Assembly (NCBI RefSeq): GCF_000282455.1
Contig: NZ_AKJG01000042.1
Coordinates: forward strand, 1-57,520
Origin: Pseudomonas sp. GM74
Lineage (GTDB): Bacteria > Pseudomonadota > Gammaproteobacteria > Pseudomonadales > Pseudomonadaceae
Reading direction: 5' to 3'
Length of the DNA: 57,520 nucleotides
Part shown: piece by piece, positions 15,900 through 23,985 of the stretch
How the letters are laid out: each line of letters starts with the position of its first letter
How positions within the stretch are numbered: the first letter of the stretch is position 1
Translations under genes and position numbers: made by a program
The notes under the pieces: generated by a model
Told to the model about the DNA's origin: nothing
Database searches by the model: none
The model's input: only the letters and a program-made list of their open reading frames with translations

Positions 15900-17117
15900 A
15901 TGACTGGCCTGAATATGAAGACTTTCGCTCTTCTGGCGCTCTTTGCATCAAGCTTGTGGGTATCCACAGGCTTGATCTCTGCCGCCCGGACAACGTCCGT
16001 GGATGACCAGGATTTTTACCGCTGGATAGACTCCGAACAGGGTCGTAGCGCGTCCCTGGCGCAACTGCGGCAACAGTGCGACAAGGTGCTGGATCCCGAT
16101 AGACACCTCAGCTGTTCGGTGACGGTCTTCGCCAGAATGCTGGAAGCCAAGGCCGCCAACCAACTCCCCGAATACTATCTGGCGATCAAGGACAAGCATG
16201 CCCGGGCGATTGCAGCCGACGCCGATCTGAAGCCTCTGTTCTCCACGTTTGGCAGCAAATCACTGGCTATCCTGGCGGCGACCGGCGATTTCTCGGTCAA
16301 CGGTTTGGCGCGGCATGAGGTGCTGCCGCTCCACCCGTATGCCGACAACTTTCATGTCGCTGAAGAAGTGTTGCCGTTTATCGATGTGGGCGCGGCCAAT
16401 GGTGCCTCGGCGCGTTTTGTACTGGACACGGGGGCGCCGCAAACCCGGGTCAATATCGACACTGCGAAAAAGATGGGCATCAGGTTGTTGCCCGATGCTT
16501 TTTATCGCTACAGCACCTTTTATGGCGAGAAGGGGCTGGCTGCGAGGCTGGGCATTCTCGGGTCGCTGAAAGTCGGCACCCGCGAGTTCAGGAACGTCCT
16601 GGTCTTTGTCAGCGACCGGGATAATCTGTTGGGGCTCGATCTGATCAGCAAGCTGGGGCGCTTGAAGATCACCAGCAGAACACTGGAGCTAAATTCGCCG
16701 CCTGCCACACGCTGTGATGCGTTGACTGTCGTTAGCCGCCAGGATCTCAATCAACGCCTGGTGGTTGCCGCACAGCTGGATCGCCGGGTAACGCAGGCCA
16801 TCATCGATACGGGAAATGTCGACTACCTGACGGCCTCGTCGCCCGGCAGACAGCTCAGCGTTGTGCAGGCGCTGACACCGGGAAGCTCGAACGCTTACAC
16901 CGGCGACAAAAGGCACTTTCAACGCTTCGACGGCGTATTGGTCATGCAAGGCAACATCATGGTGGTCAGTTACAAGTACTATCCGGGCTTCACCATCCCG
17001 CCGTCGCTGCTGGGCGGGCAATATGTTCCGTCGATATTGCTCGGCTGGCGCGCCTTCAAAGACTTCGAATTGAACCTGGACCTGGGTTCAGGTCGGTCAT
17101 GCCTCAATAAAGTTTGA
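15900..17117 (+). CDS. secreted retropepsin-like aspartyl protease
   Basis: A 405-residue protein with an N-terminal hydrophobic signal (MKTFALLALFASSLWVSTG; the ATG at 15915 is an alternative start and neither has a convincing ribosome site). Two aspartyl-protease-type motifs are present: FVLDTGAPQTRV and, about 125 residues later, AIIDTGNVDYL. The first domain also has LLGLDLISKLG, the second ILLGWRAFKDFELNLDL, as in retropepsin-like proteins with internal duplication. A periplasmic location is expected. Its substrate is unknown and it is not obviously linked to betaine metabolism. A perfect DnaA box (TTATCCACA, 15758-15766) lies upstream. Confidence 0.72.
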   Translation: MTGLNMKTFALLALFASSLWVSTGLISAARTTSVDDQDFYRWIDSEQGRSASLAQLRQQCDKVLDPDRHLSCSVTVFARMLEAKAANQLPEYYLAIKDKHARAIAADADLKPLFSTFGSKSLAILAATGDFSVNGLARHEVLPLHPYADNFHVAEEVLPFIDVGAANGASARFVLDTGAPQTRVNIDTAKKMGIRLLPDAFYRYSTFYGEKGLAARLGILGSLKVGTREFRNVLVFVSDRDNLLGLDLISKLGRLKITSRTLELNSPPATRCDALTVVSRQDLNQRLVVAAQLDRRVTQAIIDTGNVDYLTASSPGRQLSVVQALTPGSSNAYTGDKRHFQRFDGVLVMQGNIMVVSYKYYPGFTIPPSLLGGQYVPSILLGWRAFKDFELNLDLGSGRSCLNKV

Positions 17118-17130
17118 ACAACTTCGGTGT

Positions 17131-17698
17131 TTACCCACAATCCCTGTTGGTGGTTCTGTGGATAACATGTTCGCCCCTCGCTACACCCCATATAAATAAA
17201 GCCCTGTAAGCCGGCGGTCAAAAAACAACCAGCCTTGCTCGTGTTTTTTCCAAGCATTTTCAAGGGGATAAGTGCTGTCGCTGAGGAGAACTTGCCCCCA
17301 ATCTCTGTTGGCGCTTCTGTGGATAAGATGTTTGTTGTCGGCTGTAGGCCTTATAAACAGGGGCGTGCAGGCTTCTGATCATAAACTGATCAAAAGACGG
17401 TTTTGCACCTTCAGACTCCACGTAAACGCCGGGTTTCTGCGGGTTTTAGAGGTTTTCCACAGAGGTTGCGAAGTTAACCCCAAAGTCTGTTGGTGCTTCT
17501 GTGGATAAGGTGTTTGCCATCCTCTGAACGCCATGCAGTCCGTGCCTTGTAGGCTGCTGATTAAAAAATGATCAGCTCGTCCGTGGAAGCATGCTTCTGG
17601 ATAAGTCACGGTTTTTCTTTGGGTTCTGTGGAGAAATTTTGCGGATTTTCCACAGTTGTCCCCATTAGCTGTGGGTGGAGGTGTGGATAACTTGTTCG
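17131..17698. repeat. array of degenerate tandem modules, each ending in a DnaA box
   Basis: The 778 bases between the protease gene and gbcA hold no credible gene. Four copies of a roughly 40-bp module, close to CCCCAATCTCTGTTGG followed by TTCTGTGGATAA and GTTTG/GTTCG, have consensus DnaA boxes (TGTGGATAA) at 17157, 17318, 17500 and 17682: spacings 161, 182 and 182. Near-boxes occur at 17131, 17453, 17596, 17627 and 17646. Copies 2 and 3 are followed 58-70 bases later by TGATCA with an A-run. Similar composite units occur at 55092-55278. Confidence 0.85.
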
Positions 17699-17788
17699 CG
17701 GAAGGCTGGGAGGTGCGGCGGGCATAGGCCTGAACGAGATAGGTCATATTTCGTACAGTTCTGGATGATCTGGGAAAGTGGGGGCGCT

Positions 17789-17880
17789 TTCGCGAGCAAG
17801 CCCGCTCCCACATTTGTCCGTGTCGTTCACAAAAGTTGTGTACGCCACCGATCTATTGTGGGAGCGGGCTTGCTCGCGAA
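17789..17880. repeat. REP pair, tail-to-tail, downstream of gbcA
   Basis: The inverse arm (TTCGCGAGCAAGCCCGCTCC) comes first and the forward arm second, opposite to the usual REPIN order, with about 40 bases between. Confidence 0.9.
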
Positions 17881-17895
17881 GCTTTTGCTTTTGAT

Positions 17896-19191
17896 TTAAC
17901 CCTGAACCGGAACCCCTTTGAGGTACGGCGCAGGCTCGGCCCCCAGGTTGCTCAGCAGGCGCTCGCTGTACCAGTCCACGAAGTTCACTACGCCGAACTC
18001 ATAGGTCTTGGAGTACGGGCCAGGCTGGTACGCGGTGGAGTTGATGCCGCGCTGGTTCTCTTCGGCCAGGCGACGGTCCTGGTCGTTGGTGGCGTCCCAG
18101 ACCTTGCGCATGCGCTCCACGTCGTAGTCCACGCCTTCGACCGCGTCCTTGTGCACGATCCACTTGGTGGTGACCATGGTTTCCTGGGCGCTGATCGGCC
18201 ACACGGTGAACACGATGATGTGGTCGCCCATGCAGTGGTTCCAGGAGTGCGGCAGGTGCAGGATGCGCATCGAGCCCAGGTCCGGGTTCTTGATGCGGCC
18301 CATCAGCTTGGCGCAGCCCTGCTTGCCGTCCATGGTCATCGACACGGTGCCCTTGAGCAGCGGCATGCGCACGATGCGGTTGCGCAGGCCGAAGCTGGCG
18401 TGGGCATAAGGGATCTTCTCGGCTTCCCAGGCTGCGGCGGAGGCGGCGACGTGGTCCTTGAACGCCTGGTCGGCGCGCGGGTCGGTGACGTCGTCCCATT
18501 CCAGCAGGGTTTTCAACAGTTCCGGGTGCGATGCGTTGCAGTGGTAGCACTCGCGGTTGTTTTCCAGCACCAGCTTCCAGTTGGCTTTTTCCATCAAGGT
18601 GGTGGTGATCGCCACCTTGGTGTTCTCCATGTCGTACGGTTCCATGTAATGGTTGAGCGTCGACAGGAAGTCATCGATGGCCGGCGGGTTTTCCGCCAGG
18701 CTGATGAAGATGTAGCCACCGGCGGTCTTCACGTTCACCGGCTTGAGGCCGTACTGGTTCATATCGAAGTCGGCGCCCATTTCGGTGCCGGCGAACAGCA
18801 GGCGGCCGTCGAGTTCGTAGGTCCATTGGTGGTAGTGGCAAACCAGCTTGGCGACCTTGCCCTTGTCGCTGGTGCACAGGCGCGAGCCACGGTGGCGGCA
18901 GACGTTGTGGAACGCGTGCACCACGCCTTCGGCGCCACGGATCACGATGATCGGGTTCTTGCCGATCTGCAGGGTCAGGTAGTTGCCCTTGGCAGGGATC
19001 TCGCAGGTCATGCCGGCGATCAACCACTCTTTCTGAAAGATTTCCTGCATGTCGATATCAAACAGGCGCTCGTCGGAGTAAAACGGCTGCGGCAGCGAAA
19101 AGGTGCGCTCGCGCTCTTGCAGCATCTGGGCGGTGGCCTTGCGTGCGGGTTCCAGCGGATCGCCCAGGCTCAGGGTAGTAGTGACGTCCAT
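17896..19191 (-). CDS. gbcA: glycine betaine demethylase, Rieske oxygenase component
   Basis: A 431-residue Rieske non-haem iron oxygenase. The 2Fe-2S motif is CRHRG...CHYHQW (Cys-x-His and Cys-x2-His) around residues 95-120. The mononuclear iron region starts at NNRECYHCNASHPELL. GbcA removes one methyl group from glycine betaine as formaldehyde, giving dimethylglycine, with electrons from GbcB. Start MDVTTTLSLGDPLEP at 19191 matches the length of P. aeruginosa GbcA (PA5410). It is divergent from gbcB with a 296-base shared promoter region, expected to be controlled by GbdR, whose gene is not in this window. Confidence 0.93.
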   Translation of the reverse strand: MDVTTTLSLGDPLEPARKATAQMLQERERTFSLPQPFYSDERLFDIDMQEIFQKEWLIAGMTCEIPAKGNYLTLQIGKNPIIVIRGAEGVVHAFHNVCRHRGSRLCTSDKGKVAKLVCHYHQWTYELDGRLLFAGTEMGADFDMNQYGLKPVNVKTAGGYIFISLAENPPAIDDFLSTLNHYMEPYDMENTKVAITTTLMEKANWKLVLENNRECYHCNASHPELLKTLLEWDDVTDPRADQAFKDHVAASAAAWEAEKIPYAHASFGLRNRIVRMPLLKGTVSMTMDGKQGCAKLMGRIKNPDLGSMRILHLPHSWNHCMGDHIIVFTVWPISAQETMVTTKWIVHKDAVEGVDYDVERMRKVWDATNDQDRRLAEENQRGINSTAYQPGPYSKTYEFGVVNFVDWYSERLLSNLGAEPAPYLKGVPVQG

Positions 19192-19386
19192 CGTTTAATC
19201 CTCAAGGCCATTCTGTGTGGCCGGCGAAAGTGGCTAATCAGGTGTGCTGTTCAGGGTTGCTACGCAAGGTGTAAAGATTGTGTCTTGGTATGGGGCGAGT
19301 GTGGGGCCGGCGCTGGCCAGAACCTTATCCATGGGCGACATGGTGCAATCTGTTCCCGACGCGCAAGCCCCGGTCGTTGGGGGCTG

Positions 19387-19418
19387 GTCGCGATAAGCAT
19401 GTCAATGTCGCAGATAGG
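19387..19418. promoter_or_regulatory. candidate activator site in the gbcA-gbcB divergent promoter
   Basis: GTCGCGATA (19387) and GTCGCAGATA (19407) form an imperfect direct repeat 20 bases apart, 70-100 bases upstream of the gbcB start. Direct half-sites two turns apart suit an AraC-family protein such as GbdR; I did not match it to a published GbdR consensus. Confidence 0.35.
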
Positions 19419-19487
19419 TAAATGGATGGTTCGCGCTATACGCAGAATCGCCAACATGAAGGCCGACAGTCGGCCGTGGAGATCAGC

Positions 19488-20588
19488 ATGTCCAACAGCT
19501 TCCTGAACCCGGTAACCACCCAGACCTGGGCCAATGGCCGACACATCGTCCGTTGCGTCAAAGTCATCCAGGAAACCTGGGATGTGCGCACCTTTTGCTT
19601 CATGGCCGACCAGCCGATCCTGTTCTTCTTCAAGCCAGGGCAGTTTGTCACCCTGGAGCTGGAGATTGAAGGCCAGCCGATCATGCGTTCGTATACCATT
19701 TCCAGCTCGCCGTCGGTGCCGTACAGCTTTTCGGTGACCATCAAGCGCGTGCCGGGCGGCAAGGTGTCCAACTGGCTGCACGACACCTTGCACGAAGGCC
19801 AGGAGCTGGCGGTGCACGGGCCGGTCGGGCTGTTCAATGCCATGGACTTCACCGCGCCGAAAGTGCTCTACCTCAGCGGCGGCGTTGGTATCACGCCGGT
19901 CATGTCCATGGCGCGCTGGTTCTATGACACCAACGGCAATGTCGACATGGTGTTTATCCACAGCGCCCGTTCGCCTAAAGACATCATTTACCACCGCGAG
20001 CTGGAGCACATGGCATCGCGGATCGAAAACTTCAGCCTGCACCTGATCTGCGAAAAACACGGTATGGGTGAGCCCTGGGCCGGTTATCGCGGTTACCTGA
20101 ACCACAGAATGCTTGAATTGATGGCGCCTGACTTCCTTGAGCGCGAAGTATTCTGCTGCGGCCCCACACCCTATATGAATGCGGTCAAGCGCTTGCTGGA
20201 AGGCGCAGGTTTCGACATGTCGCGTTACCACGAAGAATCCTTCGGTGCGACCCCGCCAGAGGCACGCGCCGATGCGGTAGAACATGCAGAACAAGCGGCC
20301 GAGGCACCGGAAGTCGACGCCGCGGACTTGCATCAAGTGGAATTCACCGCCTCCGGCAAGAGCATCCGCGTGGCCCCGGGCGAGACCGTGCATGCAGCGG
20401 CGGCCAAGGTCGGCCTGATGATTCCGAAAGCCTGCGGCATGGGCATCTGCGGCACCTGCAAGGTGATGAAGCTGGGTGGCGAAGTGGAGATGGAACACAA
20501 CGGCGGGATCACCGAGGAAGACGAAGCCGAAGGGTTCATCCTGTCGTGCTGCAGCGTGCCGAAGGGCGACGTGCGCATCGAATTCTAA
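19488..20588 (+). CDS. gbcB: glycine betaine demethylase, reductase component
   Basis: 366 residues from the ATG at 19488 (MSNSFLNPVTTQTW); the frame opens at 19422 but the shorter form matches GbcB length. Domains in order: FAD-binding reductase (IMRSYTISSSPS near residue 70), NAD-binding half (LYLSGGVGITPVMSMARW, then CCGPTPYMNAV), and a C-terminal plant-type 2Fe-2S ferredoxin (CGMGICGTCKV and a final Cys in ILSCCSVPKG). It carries electrons from NAD(P)H to the Rieske centre of GbcA. It is followed by a REPIN. Confidence 0.93.
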   Translation: MSNSFLNPVTTQTWANGRHIVRCVKVIQETWDVRTFCFMADQPILFFFKPGQFVTLELEIEGQPIMRSYTISSSPSVPYSFSVTIKRVPGGKVSNWLHDTLHEGQELAVHGPVGLFNAMDFTAPKVLYLSGGVGITPVMSMARWFYDTNGNVDMVFIHSARSPKDIIYHRELEHMASRIENFSLHLICEKHGMGEPWAGYRGYLNHRMLELMAPDFLEREVFCCGPTPYMNAVKRLLEGAGFDMSRYHEESFGATPPEARADAVEHAEQAAEAPEVDAADLHQVEFTASGKSIRVAPGETVHAAAAKVGLMIPKACGMGICGTCKVMKLGGEVEMEHNGGITEEDEAEGFILSCCSVPKGDVRIEF

Positions 20589-20605
20589 TCAACGCCGATT
20601 AACCC

Positions 20606-20695
20606 TGTGGGAGCGAGCTTGCTCGCGATAGCGGTGGGTCAGCCAACATTGATGTTGAATCTGACTCCGTCATCGAGAGCAAGCTCGCTCCCACA
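20606..20695. repeat. REPIN (GAGCTTGCTC subtype) after gbcB
   Basis: TGTGGGAGCGAGCTTGCTCG and an inverted copy around a 40-base spacer. The core is GCGAGCTTGCTC rather than GCGGGCTTG, and the right arm has GAGAGC in place of GCGAGC. Confidence 0.9.
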
Positions 20696-20708
20696 GGTAC
20701 GGTGTTTT

Positions 20709-21533
20709 TCAGTCGACGAATAGGTCAGTCATGAGATTTTCGCTGCTGTCGGGCGCGAACCGATAATGCTCGAACTCGGTTACACCGTGTTCTCGCAGTA
20801 TTTCCTCATCGATCAACAACCGCCCGGTCAAGCTGCGGTTTGCGCTGCTCAGAATGACATGGGCGGCATCCGCCATGATCGCAGGCAGGCGCGCATGCTT
20901 GAACGATTCCCTCGACCCCAACTGAAACTCGATGGCGGCTGTGGCGATCATCGTCTGTGGCCACAGCGAGTTGACGCTGATGCCGTAGTTCTTGAATTCC
21001 TCGCTCATGCCCAGGGTCAGCATGCTCATGCCGTACTTGGTGACGGTGTAGGGGCTGTATTGGGCGAACCATTTGGTGGCCAGGTTCAGCGGCGGGGAAA
21101 GATTGAGGATATGGCCGCCGGACTTCTTCAGATAGGGCAAAGCAGCCTGGCTGCACAGCAATACGGCACGGGTGTTGATCTGGTGCATCAGGTCAAAACG
21201 CTTGAGTTCGAGGTGCTGGACTCCGGTCAGCTTGATCGCCCCGGCGTTGTTGATCAGCGCATCGATGCTGCCGAAATGTTCGTTGGCCTGGGCCAGGGCC
21301 GCACGTACGGCATCCTCTTCCCGCACATCTACCTGCAAGGCCAGCGCCTTGCCGCCCGCGGCTTCCACTTCCTGGGCCACGCTGAAAATCGTGCCTGGAA
21401 GCTTGGGGTGGGGGGCGGCACTTTTGGCGGCGATCACAATGTTGGCCCCATCGCGTGCGGCCCGCAGCGCGATCTCGCGGCCAATGCCGCGACTGGCGCC
21501 GGTGATGAACAGGGTTTTGCCTTGCAATGACAT
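20709..21533 (-). CDS. SDR-family oxidoreductase (HSDL2-like)
   Basis: 274 residues from the ATG at 21531-21533, which has AGGAGCGTCAGC in front; an upstream start at 21578 adds an unsupported leader. Classical short-chain dehydrogenase features: GASRGIGREIA near residue 10, NNAGAI near 95, and the YSPYTVTKYGMSM active-site segment (Tyr and Lys). The long C-terminal tail (RFAPDSSENLMTDLFVD) matches bacterial proteins resembling human HSDL2. The substrate is unknown; a role in betaine metabolism is not indicated. Confidence 0.82.
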   Translation of the reverse strand: MSLQGKTLFITGASRGIGREIALRAARDGANIVIAAKSAAPHPKLPGTIFSVAQEVEAAGGKALALQVDVREEDAVRAALAQANEHFGSIDALINNAGAIKLTGVQHLELKRFDLMHQINTRAVLLCSQAALPYLKKSGGHILNLSPPLNLATKWFAQYSPYTVTKYGMSMLTLGMSEEFKNYGISVNSLWPQTMIATAAIEFQLGSRESFKHARLPAIMADAAHVILSSANRSLTGRLLIDEEILREHGVTEFEHYRFAPDSSENLMTDLFVD

Positions 21534-21633
21534 GCTGACGCTCCTGATTGTTTTTATGTGAGCGGGGTGGCTCGACAAACAATGTAGACGAAGTCTTCAG
21601 GTGCGAACGATGAGGGGCGATTGGATTGGCTTC

Positions 21634-21723
21634 TGTGGGAGCGGGCTTGCTCGCGAATACGGTGGGTCAGTTACCGCAGATGCTGAATGTACTACCGCTT
21701 TCGCGAGCAAGCCCGCTCCCACA
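21634..21723. repeat. REPIN between ltaE and the SDR gene
   Basis: TGTGGGAGCGGGCTTGCTCG with inverted copy, followed directly by a run of eight G. Confidence 0.93.
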
Positions 21724-21748
21724 GGGGGGGGCGGTGTAAACCAGAGTT

Positions 21749-22789
21749 TTAGTGGGACATCACTTCACGAATGTCTTTCGCCAATTCCCGCACGCGCTCT
21801 TCCTCGGTATCCCACGAGCACATGAAGCGTGCGCCGCCGTTGCCGATGAAGGTGTAGAAGCGCCAGCCCTTGGCGGTCAATGCGGCGATGGCCGGTTCCG
21901 ACAGTTGCAGGAACACGCCGTTGGCCTGCACCGGGAACATCAGCTCCACCCCCGGAATGTCGCTGACCAGTTCGGCCAGCAATTGCGCGCAGTGGTTGGC
22001 GTGGCGGGCGTATTTGAGCCAGGCGTCGTTTTCCAGAATCCCTACCCACGGCGCCGACAGGAAGCGCATTTTCGACGCCAGCTGCCCGGCCTGTTTGCAG
22101 CGGTAGTCGAAGTCTTCAGCCAGTTTGTGGTTGAAGAACAGGATCGCTTCGCCCACCGCCATGCCGTTCTTGGTGCCGCCGAAGCACAACACGTCGACGC
22201 CGGCCTTCCAGGTCAGGTCAGCCGGGGAACAGCCGAGGAACGCACAGGCGTTGGAGAACCGTGCACCGTCCATGTGCAGGTTCAGGCCCAGTTCCTTGCA
22301 GGTGGCGCTGATGGCGCGGATTTCGTCCGGGGTGTAGACGCTGCCGACTTCGGTGGCCTGGGTCAGGGTCACGACGCGGGGTTTCGGGTAGTGGATGTCC
22401 TGGCGCTTGAGCGCGACCTCTCGGATCGATTCCGGGGTCAGCTTGCCGTTTTCAGTGCGGGCGATCAGCAGTTTGGAGCCATTGGAGAAAAATTCCGGGG
22501 CGCCGCATTCGTCGGTTTCGACGTGGGCGGTTTCCGAGCAGATCACGCTGTGGTAACTCTGGCACAACGACGACAGGGCCAGCGAGTTGGCGGCGGTGCC
22601 GTTGAAGGCGAAAAACACTTCGCAGTCGGTCGCAAACAGTTTGCGGAAATCATCGGACGCGCGGGCGGTCCACTCGTCGTCGCCGTAGGCGCGCTGGTGG
22701 CCGTGGTTGGCCTGTTCCATGGCGGCCCAGGCTTCAGGGCAGATGCCGGAATAGTTGTCGCTGGCGAATTGTTGGCTCTTGTCGGTCAT
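21749..22789 (-). CDS. ltaE: low-specificity L-threonine aldolase
   Basis: A 346-residue fold-type I PLP enzyme. Recognisable segments are FASDNYSGICPEAW at the N-terminus, AFNGTAANSLAL, HMDGARFSNACAFLG and the PLP-lysine segment CFGGTKNGMAVGEA. It cleaves L-threonine or allo-threonine to glycine and acetaldehyde. The gene lies between gbcAB and glyA-sox, as the P. aeruginosa counterpart (PA5413) does, fitting the glycine theme of the region. It is divergent from the TraX-type gene and transcribed alone. Confidence 0.9.
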   Translation of the reverse strand: MTDKSQQFASDNYSGICPEAWAAMEQANHGHQRAYGDDEWTARASDDFRKLFATDCEVFFAFNGTAANSLALSSLCQSYHSVICSETAHVETDECGAPEFFSNGSKLLIARTENGKLTPESIREVALKRQDIHYPKPRVVTLTQATEVGSVYTPDEIRAISATCKELGLNLHMDGARFSNACAFLGCSPADLTWKAGVDVLCFGGTKNGMAVGEAILFFNHKLAEDFDYRCKQAGQLASKMRFLSAPWVGILENDAWLKYARHANHCAQLLAELVSDIPGVELMFPVQANGVFLQLSEPAIAALTAKGWRFYTFIGNGGARFMCSWDTEEERVRELAKDIREVMSH

Positions 22790-22921
22790 GGCCTGCTTCC
22801 GTGGTCGAGATGCCTATGGTGAAGCGTCCCGTGGTCAATGAGGGTGCGCACTGTACCCAAGATCGTCAGGTGGAGCGCACAGGATGTCGCTGTGGGGAAA
22901 ATACAGTGTGGAAGGGCAATT

Positions 22922-23686
22922 ATGCACGTGACAACGCACAAGATCATGCACAAGACCATGCACAAGGCCATGCACTTAAAGCCGCGCGACGGTGCACTGG
23001 ATCTGCTCAAGTGGCTGGCGCTTTTGAGCATGGTGCTCGATCACCTGCGATATGTCGGTTATTCCGCCGATCTGTTGTATGTGCCGGGGCGCCTGGCGTT
23101 TCCGTGGTTCTGCCTGGCGATGGCGGCCAACCTGGCGCGCCTGCGGACTACGACGACCGGCGGCCAGTGGCGCTATCTGGGTTGGTTGTTGCTGTTTAGC
23201 GCGGTGAGTGAAATTCCCTACCGGATGTACATTCCCGATCCCGACACCTTGAACGTGCTGCCCACCCTTGCCCTGGGTCTGCTGGTGGTTCGTGGCTGGC
23301 AGCAGCCGGTGCTTGCATCGCGACTGCTGGCGGCGGGCGCGTTGCTGCTGGCAGCGTTGTTCTCCCAGCGATTGATGTTCGGTTGCTTTGGCGTCCTGTT
23401 GCCGCTGGCGATACTGCTGGTGATCCGCCGTCCCTGGTATTTCGCGCTGTTGCCGGGGCTTGTCTGTCTTGCGGCCAATCAATGGCAGGTGCTGTATTAC
23501 TCCGTTCGATTGGGCAATCACGTGGCGATGGTGGCAGTCGCCACTTGTCTGATTGCGCCATGGCTCGGGCTGTTCTTGTTGCGACATGTAAAAGGCGTAA
23601 AAGCACCGCCGATGCGGCGTTGGGCGTATGCGCTGTATCCCGTGCATTTCCTCGTTTTGCTGGCCTTACGCCAAGCTATCGCCTAA
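22922..23686 (+). CDS. TraX-family membrane protein
   Basis: 254 residues from the ATG at 22922, chosen for the GGAAGGG seven bases upstream; further in-frame ATGs follow at 22946, 22958 and 22970. After a short Met-His-Lys repeat the protein starts RDGALDLLKWLALLSMVLDH, the TraX acetyltransferase-like membrane core, with about eight hydrophobic segments and the histidine-bearing YALYPVHFLVLLALR end. TraX of the F plasmid acetylates pilin; chromosomal relatives are of unknown substrate. The position beside ltaE/glyA is conserved in Pseudomonas. Confidence 0.8.
   Translation: MHVTTHKIMHKTMHKAMHLKPRDGALDLLKWLALLSMVLDHLRYVGYSADLLYVPGRLAFPWFCLAMAANLARLRTTTTGGQWRYLGWLLLFSAVSEIPYRMYIPDPDTLNVLPTLALGLLVVRGWQQPVLASRLLAAGALLLAALFSQRLMFGCFGVLLPLAILLVIRRPWYFALLPGLVCLAANQWQVLYYSVRLGNHVAMVAVATCLIAPWLGLFLLRHVKGVKAPPMRRWAYALYPVHFLVLLALRQAIA
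22934..22975 (+). repeat. 12-bp tandem repeat at the TraX N-terminus
   Basis: Three and a half copies of (A)TGCACAAGRYC: ACGCACAAGATC, ATGCACAAGACC, ATGCACAAGGCC, then ATGCAC. Each unit is in frame and three carry a start codon, giving the peptide THKIMHKTMHKAMH. Confidence 0.85.
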
Positions 23687-23690
23687 CCCC

Positions 23691-23823
23691 TGTAGCAGCT
23701 GCCGAAGGCTGCGTTCGACTGCGCAGCAGTCGCAATCGGTTGCATCCGGGTTTACCTGACCGATGGCGGCATCAGGTATTACACCGGCTTCGCCGTCGAA
23801 CGCAGCCTTCGGCAGCTGCTACA
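23691..23823. repeat. GCAGCTGC-type palindromic repeat
   Basis: TGTAGCAGCTGCCGAAGGCTGC and its inverted complement lie at the ends of a 133-base unit, with TGCGTTCG arms also matching. It fills most of the gap between the TraX gene and glyA. Confidence 0.92.
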
Positions 23824-23985
23824 AAGGAGCGCTCCGGTAGCGCATGTCGTAAACGCACCTTTGCGTGGCGTCCATAGGCATTTGACGACTCCAAGCCGGT
23901 CATACCATCGCTATCAAAGGGCACTGCCGAAAAGCCAGTGCCTCACCGAGACGAATGGCGCACCGCCGCCGCTGGGAGAGACGCG

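Noticed and set aside
17272..17813. Short open frames in the DnaA-box array on both strands
   Set aside because: They cross repeat units, differ between units, lack ribosome sites and have Cys/Trp/Arg-rich products typical of non-coding translation.
22786..23031. Cys/Met-rich minus-strand open frame upstream of ltaE
   Set aside because: It is the reverse of the ATGCACAAG repeat and the TraX start; there is no ribosome site.
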